DNA from: Leucobacter edaphi
GTDB taxonomy: Bacteria; Actinomycetota; Actinomycetes; Actinomycetales; Microbacteriaceae
Reading direction: 5' to 3'
Assembly: GCF_016522535.1 (NCBI RefSeq)
Contig: NZ_JAEHOI010000009.1
Coordinates: forward strand, 124,001-188,000
DNA: 64,000 nt
Part shown: in pieces, positions 19,381-28,395 of the stretch
How the letters are laid out: every line of letters begins with the position of its first letter
Numbering within the stretch: the first letter of the stretch is position 1
Translations under genes and position numbers: made by a program
Notes under the pieces: model-generated
Told to the model about the DNA's origin: nothing
Seen by the model: the letters and a program-made list of their open reading frames with translations, nothing else
The model's database searches: none

Positions 19381-20544
19381 ATGATCCCGCTGGGGCCGGT
19401 GGTGGCGCGGAGCAGAGTGGGTGTTGCCCGCTCTGACGTGTGGACGTTTCTCGCCGATCGCGAGCGTCGCGCGGAGTGGTGGCCTGAGCTCAGGCTCGAT
19501 GGCGGGGTCGGCGGCGTCGTCGCCGAGCGCTGGTCCGAGGGCGAGGGGGAGTCGGCGGTCAGCCGAGACGCCTCCGGCGTGATCGATGTCTGGGTCGATG
19601 GGCACGCGATCGGTTTCACCTGGCGCGAGGCCGGAGACGAGCGGGACACCGCCGTGCTCCTGACGCTGCGCACGCAGGGCGCCGAGACGGGGATCACGGT
19701 CACCGAGACCGGCTTCGACGCGCTTCCCGGCGCGGCAGATCGGGCCGCGGCCTCGCAGGAGGGCTGGTCGGTGCTGCTCCGCGACCTCACCGCCGCGATC
19801 ACCGCGGCGGACGAGGCGGGAGCCTTCACCGCGGACGGGGTCGCCGCCTACCTGGCGCGCCGCGAGTCGGCGGAGGCCGCGGAGTCCGCGGAGCTCTCCA
19901 GCGCCGAGGGCGCCGGGTCCGCGGGTCCCGAAGCGCAGGACACGGCCGATGCGCCTGGCGCGGACGACGCGGAAGGGCCCTCAGCGGATGAGCCGGTGCA
20001 GGAGCCGGGGAGCGGCGGGGACGCGCGCGAGGACGCGGAGCCCGAGGGCGCCGAAGCGGGCTCCGGATCAGCGGCGGCCTCCGAGGCGGACTCGGACGAC
20101 GCCAAGGGCGAAACCCCCGATCCTGCGCAGGATCTCGGGTCGGAAGCAGCCGCGGGCGGGGAATCCGCCACCGACACGGGTGCCGACGCGGACGAAGACA
20201 CCGACCCCGCAGCGGGTGCCGACGCTGATGCGGCCGATGCCCACGCAGAACTCAGCTCCGGTGCGGAAGCCAGCACGGACGACGAAGCCAGCACCGACGA
20301 GGAAACCAGCGCCGGTGCGGAAACCAGCGCCGGTGAGGAAACCAGCGCCGGTGAGGAAGCCGACTCGGTTGACGAGCCCGCGGCCGCGGAGGACGGGCAC
20401 GCGGCGGATCCTGCCGCGGACAGCGGGAGCTCAGCTCCGGACGCGGCACGGGATTCCGAGGACGAGAACGCGGATCCCGACTTTGAATCACTGATCAGAG
20501 GCGACTTCGTGAAGAAGCCGCGCAAGAAGCGGAAGAAGCGCTAA
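19381..20544 (+). CDS. SRPBCC-fold (START/AHSA1-like) protein with long acidic repeat tail
   Basis: 387 residues from the ATG at 19381, which has GAGGAG six bases upstream. Residues 1-145 look like a SRPBCC ligand-binding or co-chaperone-like domain (SRVGVARSDVWTFLADRERRAEWWPEL, then alternating strands and a C-terminal helix EGWSVLLRDLTAAI). Residues ~165-365 are an extremely Asp/Glu/Ala-rich low-complexity region with short repeats. The end is strongly basic (FVKKPRKKRKKR). The ligand is unknown. The charge split suggests a flexible arm with a nucleic-acid- or membrane-binding tip; this is inference. Confidence 0.75.
   Translation: MIPLGPVVARSRVGVARSDVWTFLADRERRAEWWPELRLDGGVGGVVAERWSEGEGESAVSRDASGVIDVWVDGHAIGFTWREAGDERDTAVLLTLRTQGAETGITVTETGFDALPGAADRAAASQEGWSVLLRDLTAAITAADEAGAFTADGVAAYLARRESAEAAESAELSSAEGAGSAGPEAQDTADAPGADDAEGPSADEPVQEPGSGGDAREDAEPEGAEAGSGSAAASEADSDDAKGETPDPAQDLGSEAAAGGESATDTGADADEDTDPAAGADADAADAHAELSSGAEASTDDEASTDEETSAGAETSAGEETSAGEEADSVDEPAAAEDGHAADPAADSGSSAPDAARDSEDENADPDFESLIRGDFVKKPRKKRKKR
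20265..20372 (+). repeat. 18-bp tandem repeats in the acidic tail
   Basis: Units begin at 20265, 20283, 20301, 20319 and 20337, each resembling GGAAACCAGCGCCGGTGA; the third to fifth are almost identical, and a sixth (20355-20372) is degenerate. Each encodes six residues of the type E-T/A-S-A/T-G/D-E. Confidence 0.8.
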
Positions 20545-20560
20545 GTACTCAGCGCCCGCG

Positions 20561-20604
20561 TTCGGCCCCGCTGCATCCCGGTGACGGTGCGCAGCGGGGC
20601 CGAA
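20561..20604. terminator. Bidirectional terminator, SRPBCC gene / purD
   Basis: A perfect 14-bp stem (TTCGGCCCCGCTGC at 20561-20574 with 20591-20604) and a 16-base loop, between convergent genes. Confidence 0.7.
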
Positions 20605-20684
20605 CCGCGTGAGCCCGGGGCGGACGCGATCCGTGCGCGCCCGCGCGCCCCGCGGAGACTCCTGCTGCAGGGACGGCGCCGCGG

Positions 20685-21938
20685 CTAGGCGACGCGCGCC
20701 GCGATGTCGGACCGGTGCTGGCCGCCCTCGAGCTCGATGCGATCGACCGCCTGGTAGGCGCGATCGCGCGCCTCGGCGAAGGTCGCGCCACGCGCGACGA
20801 CGCCGAGCACGCGGCCGCCCGTCGCGATCCAGCCGCCGTCGGCGTCGCGAGCGGTCGCGGCGTGCACCAGATGCACGCCGGGAACCTCCGCGGCCTCGTC
20901 GAGCCCGGTGAGCGGGCGACCCGCGACGACCTCGCCGGGGTACCCCTCGCTCGCGACCACCACGATCACCGCGGGCTCCTCCGAGAACGAGGGCGCTGGC
21001 AGGCCCGCGAGCTCGCCGCGCGCTGCCGCGAGGAGATACTGGCTGAGCGGGGATTCCATACGAGCGAGCACGACCTGGGTCTCAGGGTCGCCGAAACGTG
21101 CGTTGAACTCGATCACGCGCACGCCCGCGGTGGTCACGATGAGGCCGCAGTAGAGGAGACCGACGAACGGCGTCCCCTCGGCCTCGAGCTGGCGCACGGT
21201 CGGAAGGGCTACGGTGCGGGCGATCTCCTCCACGAAGTCATCGGCGACCCAGGGCAGGGGAGAGTAGGCGCCCATGCCGCCCGTGTTGGGGCCCTCGTCG
21301 CCGTCGAAGATGCGCTTGTAGTCCTGGGCGGGGCTGAGGGGGAGCACGTCGTGGCCGTCGGCGAAGAAGAAGAGCGAGACCTCCTGCCCGTCGAGGAACT
21401 CCTCGACGAGCACCTCGCCGTGGGGCGCCCAGGTGGCGACGTGATCGAGCGCTGCGGCGCGATCCGAGGTCACGAGCACGCCCTTGCCCGCGGCGAGGCC
21501 GTCGGCCTTCACCACGTAGGGAGCGCCGAACTCATCCAGCACGGGGCCGGCCGCGTCGACCGACGCCACCCGAACGGCGCGGCCCGTGGGCACGCCGGCC
21601 TCGTCCATGATCCGCTTCGCGAACGCCTTCGAGCCCTCGAGCTCTGCGGCGGCAGCGTCAGGACCGAAGACCGGCACGCCTGCAGCGCGGAGCGGATCGG
21701 CGACGCCCGCCACGAGGGGCGCCTCCGGCCCGATCACGACGAGATCGAAGCCGCGCTCGGCGACGAAGGCCGAGACGGCGGCGGGATCGGTATAGGCCAG
21801 TGCGGGGGTCTCCACGCCGCTCGCGGCGATTCCGGCGTTTCCGGGCGCGCACACGACCTCGTGGTCGGCGGACTCCGCGAGGAGAGCGAGGACGATGGCG
21901 TGTTCGCGGGCACCCGGCCCCAGGACGAGGATCTTCAC
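20685..21938 (-). CDS. purD: Phosphoribosylamine-glycine ligase
   Basis: Makes GAR from phosphoribosylamine and glycine; ATP-grasp enzyme. 417 residues starting [23 protein letters not shown]-grasp motifs include [34 protein letters not shown] and [11 protein letters not shown]. The GTG at 21938 is chosen because it begins the conserved Rossmann strand; a TAGGCT element seven bases upstream suggests a leaderless transcript. Confidence 0.97.
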   Translation of the reverse strand: MKILVLGPGAREHAIVLALLAESADHEVVCAPGNAGIAASGVETPALAYTDPAAVSAFVAERGFDLVVIGPEAPLVAGVADPLRAAGVPVFGPDAAAAELEGSKAFAKRIMDEAGVPTGRAVRVASVDAAGPVLDEFGAPYVVKADGLAAGKGVLVTSDRAAALDHVATWAPHGEVLVEEFLDGQEVSLFFFADGHDVLPLSPAQDYKRIFDGDEGPNTGGMGAYSPLPWVADDFVEEIARTVALPTVRQLEAEGTPFVGLLYCGLIVTTAGVRVIEFNARFGDPETQVVLARMESPLSQYLLAAARGELAGLPAPSFSEEPAVIVVVASEGYPGEVVAGRPLTGLDEAAEVPGVHLVHAATARDADGGWIATGGRVLGVVARGATFAEARDRAYQAVDRIELEGGQHRSDIAARVA

Positions 21939-21945
21939 GGCGTCA

Positions 21946-21951
21946 AGCCTA
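21946..21951 (-). promoter_or_regulatory. -10 element, leaderless purD
   Basis: TAGGCT on the minus strand ends seven bases before the GTG, so the transcript should begin at or next to the start codon. Confidence 0.5.
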
Positions 21952-22054
21952 GTCGGAGCGCGAAACCGAGGGGAACGGGGGCCGGGGGTCCCGCGCGCGG
22001 CGGGCTCCGTCCGAGGGGGCGCCGTCCACGGGCCCGCCGGGGACAGCGGGCCCG

Positions 22055-22060
22055 TACAGT
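22055..22060 (+). promoter_or_regulatory. -10 element, leaderless sterol-carrier gene
   Basis: TACAGT ends six bases before the ATG at 22067. Confidence 0.45.
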
Positions 22061-22066
22061 GGGGAT

Positions 22067-22435
22067 ATGGCACGGCGGAAGATCTCACACGAAGCGGGCA
22101 TGGCCGCCCTCGATCGCGCGCTCGCGGAGGAGACGCCGCCACGGCCCGTGCTCGCGACCGCGGTGCGCTACCTCCTCGAGGAACTCGCGGCCATCGCCCC
22201 GGGCAACTCGGTCGAGGTGCGCGTGCCGCCGTTCGGCGCGGTGCAGTGCGTCGCCGGGCCCCGGCACACGCGCGGCACGCCACCGAACGTGGTGGAACTG
22301 GATCCGGCGACGTGGATCGCGCTCGCGACGGGCCGGGAGGACTGGGACTCGGCGGTGGCCGACGCCAGGGTCATCGCCTCGGGGTCGCGCGCCGACCTCA
22401 TTGCCATCCTGCCACTGGTGCGTCGAACGGGCTGA
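22067..22435 (+). CDS. Sterol-carrier-family (SCP-like) protein
   Basis: 122 residues resembling the small bacterial SCP-orthologue proteins found beside purine genes in actinobacteria. It has an N-terminal helix ([30 protein letters not shown]) and the conserved segment [40 protein letters not shown]. The ligand and role are unknown. It is divergent from purD and followed by a small membrane protein gene on the same strand. Confidence 0.8.
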   Translation: MARRKISHEAGMAALDRALAEETPPRPVLATAVRYLLEELAAIAPGNSVEVRVPPFGAVQCVAGPRHTRGTPPNVVELDPATWIALATGREDWDSAVADARVIASGSRADLIAILPLVRRTG

Positions 22436-22491
22436 TCGCGGCGAATTCCTCAGTGGTCGGACTCGCAGCCGGAGCCTGAGAGAATAGAACC

Positions 22492-22872
22492 ATGACTATG
22501 CCCGAAGCCGGCGGAGAGAAAGATGCCGGTGCAGTGAATGAAGACGCGGTCCAGGTCCCGGAGACGCAGCAAGACGAGCATCAGCCGACCGTCACCTCTG
22601 TGGAGCGCGAGGTCACGGTTGTGCGCTCGGTGCGCTACGGCCGGATCCTCATCGTGGGCGCAGTCCTCGGCGCGCTGATCGCGATCGTCGCGAGCCTGCT
22701 CTTCCCCGTTCTTGAGGGCGCTGAATACACCCTCGGCGAGGTGGCCGGCTTCATGGCGCTGATCGGTGCTGCAATCGGACTCGGTCTCGCCGGGCTCTTC
22801 GCGTTGATCCTGTCGATCGGCGCCCGCAAGCGTCGGGGCAGTGCCGTTGCCGTCCAGTCCGACGTGCAATAA
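22492..22872 (+). CDS. Small membrane protein, two predicted helices, unknown function
   Basis: 126 residues. A hydrophilic, acidic N-terminal ~45 residues precede two hydrophobic segments (GRILIVGAVLGALIAIVASLLF and FMALIGAAIGLGLAGLFALIL), then a basic end. No function recognised. The start could also be the ATG at 22498. A GAGAAT box ends seven bases upstream of the first ATG. Confidence 0.7.
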   Translation: MTMPEAGGEKDAGAVNEDAVQVPETQQDEHQPTVTSVEREVTVVRSVRYGRILIVGAVLGALIAIVASLLFPVLEGAEYTLGEVAGFMALIGAAIGLGLAGLFALILSIGARKRRGSAVAVQSDVQ

Positions 22873-22905
22873 TCACCACATCACGGTAAAGAATCGGGGA
22901 TCCTC

Positions 22906-23169
22906 ATGCTGGGCAATCTTTCGGGTGTGCACCTCATCGCCATTCTGGCGGTCGTCCTTCTGCTCTTTGGTGCGCCGAAACTTCCCGCGCTCGCGAAGAG
23001 CATCGGGCAGTCGATGAAGATCCTGAAGAAGGAGGTCGGCCCCGACGCCGATGCTCCCGAGACCACCGCGGCTGCGCCCGCGCCCGCTCCCGCAGCGCCT
23101 GCCAGCACGCCCGCTCAGGCTGTGGCGACGGAGCAGTCGCCCGCCGCAAAGCCGACCGACGCGGCCTAG
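22906..23169 (+). CDS. tatA: Twin-arginine translocase TatA subunit, copy 1
   Basis: 87 residues. One N-terminal transmembrane helix (LIAILAVVLLLFGAPKLP), the FG hinge, and an amphipathic helix (ALAKSIGQSMKILKKEV), followed by an Ala/Pro-rich tail. This is the TatA/E architecture that forms the protein-conducting assembly for folded Tat substrates. tatC is not in the window. It is followed 33 bases later by a close paralogue. Confidence 0.88.
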   Translation: MLGNLSGVHLIAILAVVLLLFGAPKLPALAKSIGQSMKILKKEVGPDADAPETTAAAPAPAPAAPASTPAQAVATEQSPAAKPTDAA

Positions 23170-23202
23170 CCCGCATCGGCCGAGAACCGGAGTACATCCT
23201 CA

Positions 23203-23535
23203 ATGATCGGAAATCTGAGCGGTCCCACGCTCATCGTCATCCTGTTCATCGTGCTGCTGCTTTTCGGTGCGCCGAAGCTTCCCGGCCTCGCGAAGAGCCT
23301 GGGGCAGTCGATGAAGATCCTGAAGAAGGAGGTGCGCGGGGACGATTCGGAGAAGCCCGAAGCGCCCGCGGCCCCCGAGCAGCCAGCGACTCCCGCGGCT
23401 CCCGCACCCGCGGCGCCCGAGGCACCGGCTCCGCCCGCGCCGCCGGCTCCGCCCGTGCCCCCGGCCCCTGAGGCGCCGAAGCCCTCGCCCGAGGATCCCA
23501 CCGATCCCGGTTCCGGTCCGCAGCCGAAGGCCTGA
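23203..23535 (+). CDS. tatA: Twin-arginine translocase TatA subunit, copy 2
   Basis: 110 residues, nearly identical to copy 1 over the first ~45 (MIGNLSGPTLIVILFIVLLL then FGAPKLPGLAKSLGQSMK) but with a longer Pro/Ala/Glu tail. It arose by tandem duplication. It could behave as TatA or as a specialised TatA/TatB-like partner; sequence alone does not decide. Confidence 0.88.
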   Translation: MIGNLSGPTLIVILFIVLLLFGAPKLPGLAKSLGQSMKILKKEVRGDDSEKPEAPAAPEQPATPAAPAPAAPEAPAPPAPPAPPVPPAPEAPKPSPEDPTDPGSGPQPKA

Positions 23536-23550
23536 GCGAGGCCCGCTCTT

Positions 23551-23592
23551 CGACGTTGCCCCCGTCCGCGCAAGCGGCCGGGGGCAACGTCG
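23551..23592. terminator. Bidirectional terminator, tatA / luxR-type gene
   Basis: A 13-bp perfect outer stem (23551-23563 with 23580-23592), with an inner CCGC/GCGG stem closed by a GCAA tetraloop. It sits between convergent genes and overlaps the regulator's last bases by none. Confidence 0.8.
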
Positions 23593-23595
23593 TGT

Positions 23596-25071
23596 TCAGG
23601 TCTCGTAGAACCCGGCTCGCTCGAGGAGGAGCACCGCCTCTTCTCGCGTGTTCACGTTGAGCTTCTTGAACACCGCGAGCGCCTGGGACTTCACCGTGCT
23701 GAGCGCAACGTGCTCGGCGTCCGCGATCTCCGGGTAGCTGCGAGGGGAACGGAGCAGCCCGGCGATCACCTGCTCTCTCGCCGAGAGCCTCGGGAGCTTC
23801 ACCGTGGGCCCCTGCGACGCGAGCTCCTGGTCAAGGAGTTGCTGCACCGCAGCGAGCCGCTCACCCAACACGGGGTTCCGCACCTCGACGAAGTCGCGCA
23901 GAGCGGCCATCTCGTTCGGCGGGATCAGGAAGAATGTCGCGGCCGCCCCGGTGGGCCTGAGAAGCTGCATCGTGTCCTCGATGTCGTTCATCGCGGTGGC
24001 CTCGTGTCCGAGGCGCATGTTCGCGATTGCGCGACGCGCGAGGACGCCGGGGAGCGTCCACTGGCTGTGCTTGGTGCGGATCTTCGCGCAGCTCGTCGTC
24101 GCGACAAGGACCCCGCGGTAATCGCCGAGCTGCAGCCGCGCGGAGGCGCGGACTACTCCGGGGCAGAGCACGTGCGAGCCGGGGGACTCAATCGCGGAGA
24201 TATGCTTCAGGGCGTGCAGCGGTTCGCCCCGGGCGATCAGGATCTCGGCCTCGAGACAGCGGGCCGCATAGTGCAGGATTCCCGGCTTTCCGCGGTCGTC
24301 TGACACACGGGTGACGCGGCCCGCGAGCGCGAGCGCGGCCGAAAGATCCCCGGTCAGGAGCGAAACGGCCGATTCTGCGAGCTGTGCGAAGAGGAGCGCT
24401 CGCGGATCGGAAACCACGAGATCGTGCAGCAGCGGGACGGTGCCGCTGATGCGCTCGACGTCCAGGGAAGAAGCCCCGACGACGAGGTTGGCGATGACGC
24501 ACATGAAATCCGCCTCCTCGTCCGAAATGGCGAGCCCCGGCTGGCGTGCGGTCGTGGCGGGGACGCTTTCCTGGCTCCGGGATTCGTCGTGCTCGATCGC
24601 GACCGCGTGCGCGGCGTCGAGATAGCCCTCGGCCGCCTCGATGTCGCCCTCGAACGCGCGGGATGTTGCGGCGATACCGAGGACGCGGTACCACCAGCGA
24701 GGATCGGCGACCTCGTCGATGATCGACAGGATTCGGTCGATGCGCCGGTGCAGCCCGACCGTGGTCCCTGCGGTGAGGTAGGTTTCCGCGAGCGCGCACT
24801 CGAGCGCGAGGAAGGTGGTGGGCGCGGCATCGAGATCGCGCACGTCGGAGCCTGCGGCGACGACGGCGTCGGCGAGTTCGACGGCCCCGGTGAGGTCGTC
24901 CGTGCGGAGGCGGGCGAGGATCATTCCGGCGGTGATGATCCGGCGCTCCTCGTGTTCGAAGTCGCGGAGCATCACTGGCCGGGCGCCGCGCAGGAGTTCG
25001 AGCTGCCGGAGGCTGGGGAAGATGCCCCCCTGCAGTGTCGACTCAATGAGCGCTTGGGCCGCGGTCAACAA
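23596..25071 (-). CDS. LuxR-family transcriptional regulator without an N-terminal ATPase domain
   Basis: 491 residues. Residues ~20-400 look like TPR-like helical repeats, as in the central part of MalT/LAL regulators. The C-terminal ~65 residues are a LuxR/GerE helix-turn-helix (LSAREQVIAGLLRSPRSYPEIADAEHVALSTVKSQALAVFKKL). The start is a TTG at 25071 with CGGAG upstream, and an in-frame TAG lies only five codons before it, so the protein cannot extend further. Full-length LAL regulators have ~900 residues with a P-loop ATPase, which is absent. Whether this is a natural short form or a remnant is unclear. Confidence 0.75.
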   Translation of the reverse strand: MLTAAQALIESTLQGGIFPSLRQLELLRGARPVMLRDFEHEERRIITAGMILARLRTDDLTGAVELADAVVAAGSDVRDLDAAPTTFLALECALAETYLTAGTTVGLHRRIDRILSIIDEVADPRWWYRVLGIAATSRAFEGDIEAAEGYLDAAHAVAIEHDESRSQESVPATTARQPGLAISDEEADFMCVIANLVVGASSLDVERISGTVPLLHDLVVSDPRALLFAQLAESAVSLLTGDLSAALALAGRVTRVSDDRGKPGILHYAARCLEAEILIARGEPLHALKHISAIESPGSHVLCPGVVRASARLQLGDYRGVLVATTSCAKIRTKHSQWTLPGVLARRAIANMRLGHEATAMNDIEDTMQLLRPTGAAATFFLIPPNEMAALRDFVEVRNPVLGERLAAVQQLLDQELASQGPTVKLPRLSAREQVIAGLLRSPRSYPEIADAEHVALSTVKSQALAVFKKLNVNTREEAVLLLERAGFYET

Positions 25072-25686
25072 GGCGACTCCGAACTATTGAACGGCAGCAC
25101 GCTTCCGACGCGCATTGTGGGTCCCCTTCCCAATCGGGCCGCTGAGCCCGGCGCGAGTCTTGGTCATCCCCATGACTTTGACTACAGGTGATTGTTTTGG
25201 ACAATAATCCCAGGTGCGCAAACACGCAATCCTCCACTCACCCTGAATGGCCTCCGAAAATGAGCCGCGGAAGGCGGCATCGGCGCACGAAAGACCGTGC
25301 GAAACCGCAGGAAAATGCGAATTTTGGACGGTCGAGCATGCCCGGACGAAATCAAGGTGGAAATGGGTGTCCGCTGAGAATCGCGGTACGAAAACCGGGT
25401 GGAAAACGGGGCAGAGGGGAGCGCTCCAGGGGCCTCGTGATGGACCATGGTCCGGGCGGTGCTCCCACGAGCACTGCCCGCCACAGATACGGGGCGCGTC
25501 TCGTGCCCCGCGGTGGCGACGCGATCGCTGCGGCGCGAGTCTCAGCGGCCGGGTCGCGGCGTTGCGGGGGTCGCCTCACCCCCCCCCATTTGCAGCCGCT
25601 CCCTGAGCGGCTCGACGGCCCCCGCAACGCAGCGGGGCTCGGAGGGACCAACGCCCCTGCGGGCCCCGCGTTCCGGGAATCTCCGA
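25072..25686. other. 615-base gene-free region between luxR-type gene and purF
   Basis: No credible gene was found; the open frames crossing it have no family features. It is less GC-rich near 25180-25350, which probably holds the regulator's promoter, including an ATTGT-(5)-ACAAT inverted repeat at 25191-25205. The purF-side end holds a structured element at 25559-25630 (separate entry). Confidence 0.6.
25559..25630. terminator. Nested hairpin with C9 tract downstream of purF
   Basis: A perfect 12-bp outer stem (25559-25570 with 25619-25630) encloses a C9 run (25579-25587) and an inner 8-bp hairpin AGCCGCTC-CCT-GAGCGGCT (25594-25612). On the purF strand it lies 57 bases beyond the stop and is probably its terminator. 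Confidence 0.55.
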
Positions 25687-27147
25687 TCAGCTCTCCTGCG
25701 TGGCCTCCACCCAGGCCAGGTACTCCTCGTCAACGTTGCCGGCGATGTACTCGCCAGTGAAGCAGCTCTCCTCGAGCTCCGTGACCTCGCTCTGGCCCGC
25801 GAGGATCGCGCGGTTCATGCCCTCGACGGTCTGGTAGACGAGATGATCGGCCCCGAGCTCGGCGGCGATGTCGGCGGCGCTGCGATCGTGCGCGATGAGC
25901 TCACCGCGCGACGGCATGTTGATGCCGTAGACGTGCGGGAAGACGACGGGCGGCGCGGCCGAGGCGAAGATCACGGACTTCGCGCCAGCGGTGCGGGCCA
26001 TCTCGACGATCTCCCGAGAGGTCGTGCCGCGCACGATCGAATCGTCGACGATCAGGACGTTCTTCCCCTTGAACTCCACGCTCATCGCGTTGAGCTTCTG
26101 GCGCACGCTCTTCTTGCGCACCGACTGGCCCGGCATGATGAACGTGCGGCCGACGTAGCGGTTCTTGAAGAAGCCCTCGCGGTACTCGATACCGAGTTTC
26201 TGGGCGACCTGCATGGCGCTCGGCCGAGCCGAGTCCGGGATCGGCATGACGACGTCGATCTCAGCATCGGGAAGCTCCGCCATGATCTGCTCCGCGAGCA
26301 CGTCGCCGAGGCGGAGGCGCGCGTCGTAGACGGAGATGCCGCTGAGCACCGAGTCGGGACGGGCGAGGTAGATGTACTCGAACGCGCACGGCACGAGCTT
26401 CGGGTTCTTCGCGACCTGGCGTGACTCCATCGAGCCGTCGGGGCGGATCAGGATCGCCTCACCCGGCTCGACGTCGCGGACGATCTCGTACCCGCCCGAC
26501 TCGAGCACGAGCGACTCCGAGGCGACCACCCAGTCGTCATTGCCCTCCGAGTTGGTGCGGCGGCCGAGGACGAGGGGGCGGATCCCGAACGGATCGCGGA
26601 AGGCGAGGAGGCCGTAGCCGGCGATGAGCGCGATCGCGGCGTAGGATCCCTCGACGCGCTCGTGGACGCGGGCGACCGCACCGAAGACCTGCTCCGCATC
26701 GAGCGAGAGCCCGGAGATCCCGGACTGCAGCTCGTTCGCGAGCACGTTGAGCAGGAGCTCAGTATCCGAGTGCGTATTCAGGTGGCGGCGATCGACGTTG
26801 TAGAGGTCGGCGGTGAGCTCGCGGGTGTTCGTCAGGTTGCCGTTGTGCACGAGGATGATGCCGTAGGGGGCGCCGACGTAGAACGGCTGCGCCTCTTCCT
26901 CTCGCGAGGCGTCGCCGCGGGTCGCGTAGCGGACGTGACCGAGGCCGACGTTGCCCGCGAGGGAGCGCATGTCGCGCGTGCGGTATGCCTCGCGGACCTG
27001 GCCTTTCGCCTTGACCATGTGGAAGAAGTCGCCGTCGAGCGTCGCGATTCCCGTGGAATCCTGGCCGCGGTGCTGGAGAAGCAGCAGGCTGTCGTAGATC
27101 TGCTGGTTCACGGGTTCTGACGAAACGATACCGACGATGCCGCACAT
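25687..27147 (-). CDS. purF: Amidophosphoribosyltransferase
   Basis: The first committed step of purine synthesis, PRPP plus glutamine to phosphoribosylamine. 486 residues starting MCGIVGIVS, so the N-terminal nucleophile Cys is exposed after Met removal without a propeptide. It shows LLLLQHRGQDSTG and the PRPP loop VLIVDDSIVRGTTSREIV. The frame is open further upstream, but the ATG at 27147 is fixed by the catalytic Cys. It is divergent from purM. Confidence 0.97.
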   Translation of the reverse strand: MCGIVGIVSSEPVNQQIYDSLLLLQHRGQDSTGIATLDGDFFHMVKAKGQVREAYRTRDMRSLAGNVGLGHVRYATRGDASREEEAQPFYVGAPYGIILVHNGNLTNTRELTADLYNVDRRHLNTHSDTELLLNVLANELQSGISGLSLDAEQVFGAVARVHERVEGSYAAIALIAGYGLLAFRDPFGIRPLVLGRRTNSEGNDDWVVASESLVLESGGYEIVRDVEPGEAILIRPDGSMESRQVAKNPKLVPCAFEYIYLARPDSVLSGISVYDARLRLGDVLAEQIMAELPDAEIDVVMPIPDSARPSAMQVAQKLGIEYREGFFKNRYVGRTFIMPGQSVRKKSVRQKLNAMSVEFKGKNVLIVDDSIVRGTTSREIVEMARTAGAKSVIFASAAPPVVFPHVYGINMPSRGELIAHDRSAADIAAELGADHLVYQTVEGMNRAILAGQSEVTELEESCFTGEYIAGNVDEEYLAWVEATQES

Positions 27148-27250
27148 GCTGGTGGATCTGCTCCCTGGGGTTCGTGGAGCGTCGGGCAGACGCAACGTCT
27201 AGTGTCCCACATCGAACCCGGGTGGGAGCAGCGATTCCGCTGACGCAGGG

Positions 27251-27256
27251 TACGCT
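27251..27256 (+). promoter_or_regulatory. -10 element, leaderless purM
   Basis: TACGCT ends six bases before the GTG at 27263. Confidence 0.5.
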
Positions 27257-27262
27257 GGAGGG

Positions 27263-28372
27263 GTGAGCGAGAACGCGTCGATCTATGCCCAGTCCGGAGT
27301 CGACACCGAGGCGGGTGACCTCGCCGTCGAGTTGATGAAGTCGGCGGTGTCCCGCACCCACGGTCCCGAGGTGATCGGCGGCGTCGGCGGCTTCGCCGGA
27401 ATGTTCGATGCGTCGGCCCTGACCGGGTACAAGCGCCCGCTGCTCGCGAGCTCCACCGACGGCGTCGGAACCAAGGTCGCGATCGCCCAGGCGATCGACA
27501 AGCACGACACGATCGGGCAGGACCTCGTCGCGATGGTCGTCGACGACATCGTCGTGGTCGGCGCGAAGCCGCTGTTCATGACCGACTACATCGCGTGCGG
27601 CAAGGTCGTCCCGCAGCGGATCGCCGATATCGTGCGCGGCATCGCCGAGGCGTGCGAGGCCACCGGCACCGCGCTCGTTGGCGGCGAGACCGCGGAGCAC
27701 CCCGGACTCCTCGGCCCCGACGACTACGACGTCGCGGGTGCCGCGACGGGCGTGGTCGAGGCGGATCGCATGCTCAGCCCTGACCTCGTGCGCGACGGCG
27801 ACGTCGTGCTCGCGATGGCCGCCTCGGGTCTCCACTCCAACGGCTTCTCCCTGGTCCGCCACATTCTTGCCGAGCGCGGGATCGGCTACGGCGACCGCAG
27901 CGAGGAGCTTGGCGCGACCTACGGCGAGGCCCTGCTGACGCCGACAGCGCTCTACACCTCGCCGCTGCTCGCGGTGCTCGACGAGCCCTCGCTCGACGGC
28001 GCGATCCACGCGCTCAGCCACGTCACCGGCGGCGGGATCGCCGCGAACCTCGCCCGCGTACTCCCGCGGGGGGCGTGGATCGAGATCGAGCGCTCGTCCT
28101 GGTCGCCGCTCCCCGTCTTCCGTCATCTCGCGGAGCTGGGCGGGCACGAGCTCGGTTCGCTCGAGGGGGCCTGGAACCTCGGCATCGGCATGTTCGCGGT
28201 CGTTGAGGCTGCGCGCGCACCGCAGGTGGCCGCGGCCCTCACGGCGCAGGGTCTCGACACCTGGGTCGCCGGGCAGATTTCCACGTCAGAGCGCGATTTC
28301 AGCGGCTTTGAGCAGGGGGCGAAGGGTGTCGACGGCGGCGCGGTGCGCCTCGTGGGTTCCTACACCGCGTAA
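27263..28372 (+). CDS. purM: Phosphoribosylformylglycinamidine cyclo-ligase
   Basis: Converts FGAM to AIR. 369 residues from the GTG at 27263, close to the usual ~350. It shows SSTDGVGTKVAIAQA, DLVAMVVDDIVVVGAKPLF and the ATP-binding ASGLHSNGFSLVR, with HVTGGGIAANLARVLP towards the end. It lies divergent from purF with 115 bases between their start codons. Confidence 0.97.
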   Translation: MSENASIYAQSGVDTEAGDLAVELMKSAVSRTHGPEVIGGVGGFAGMFDASALTGYKRPLLASSTDGVGTKVAIAQAIDKHDTIGQDLVAMVVDDIVVVGAKPLFMTDYIACGKVVPQRIADIVRGIAEACEATGTALVGGETAEHPGLLGPDDYDVAGAATGVVEADRMLSPDLVRDGDVVLAMAASGLHSNGFSLVRHILAERGIGYGDRSEELGATYGEALLTPTALYTSPLLAVLDEPSLDGAIHALSHVTGGGIAANLARVLPRGAWIEIERSSWSPLPVFRHLAELGGHELGSLEGAWNLGIGMFAVVEAARAPQVAAALTAQGLDTWVAGQISTSERDFSGFEQGAKGVDGGAVRLVGSYTA

Positions 28373-28395
28373 CGCTTCGGGCGGAGAGCGCTGAG

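Noticed and set aside
25188-25760. A 190-codon plus-strand open frame in the 615-base gap
   Set aside because: It has no ribosome site or recognisable domain, is highly Arg/Pro-rich, and crosses the structured element and the purF 3' end.
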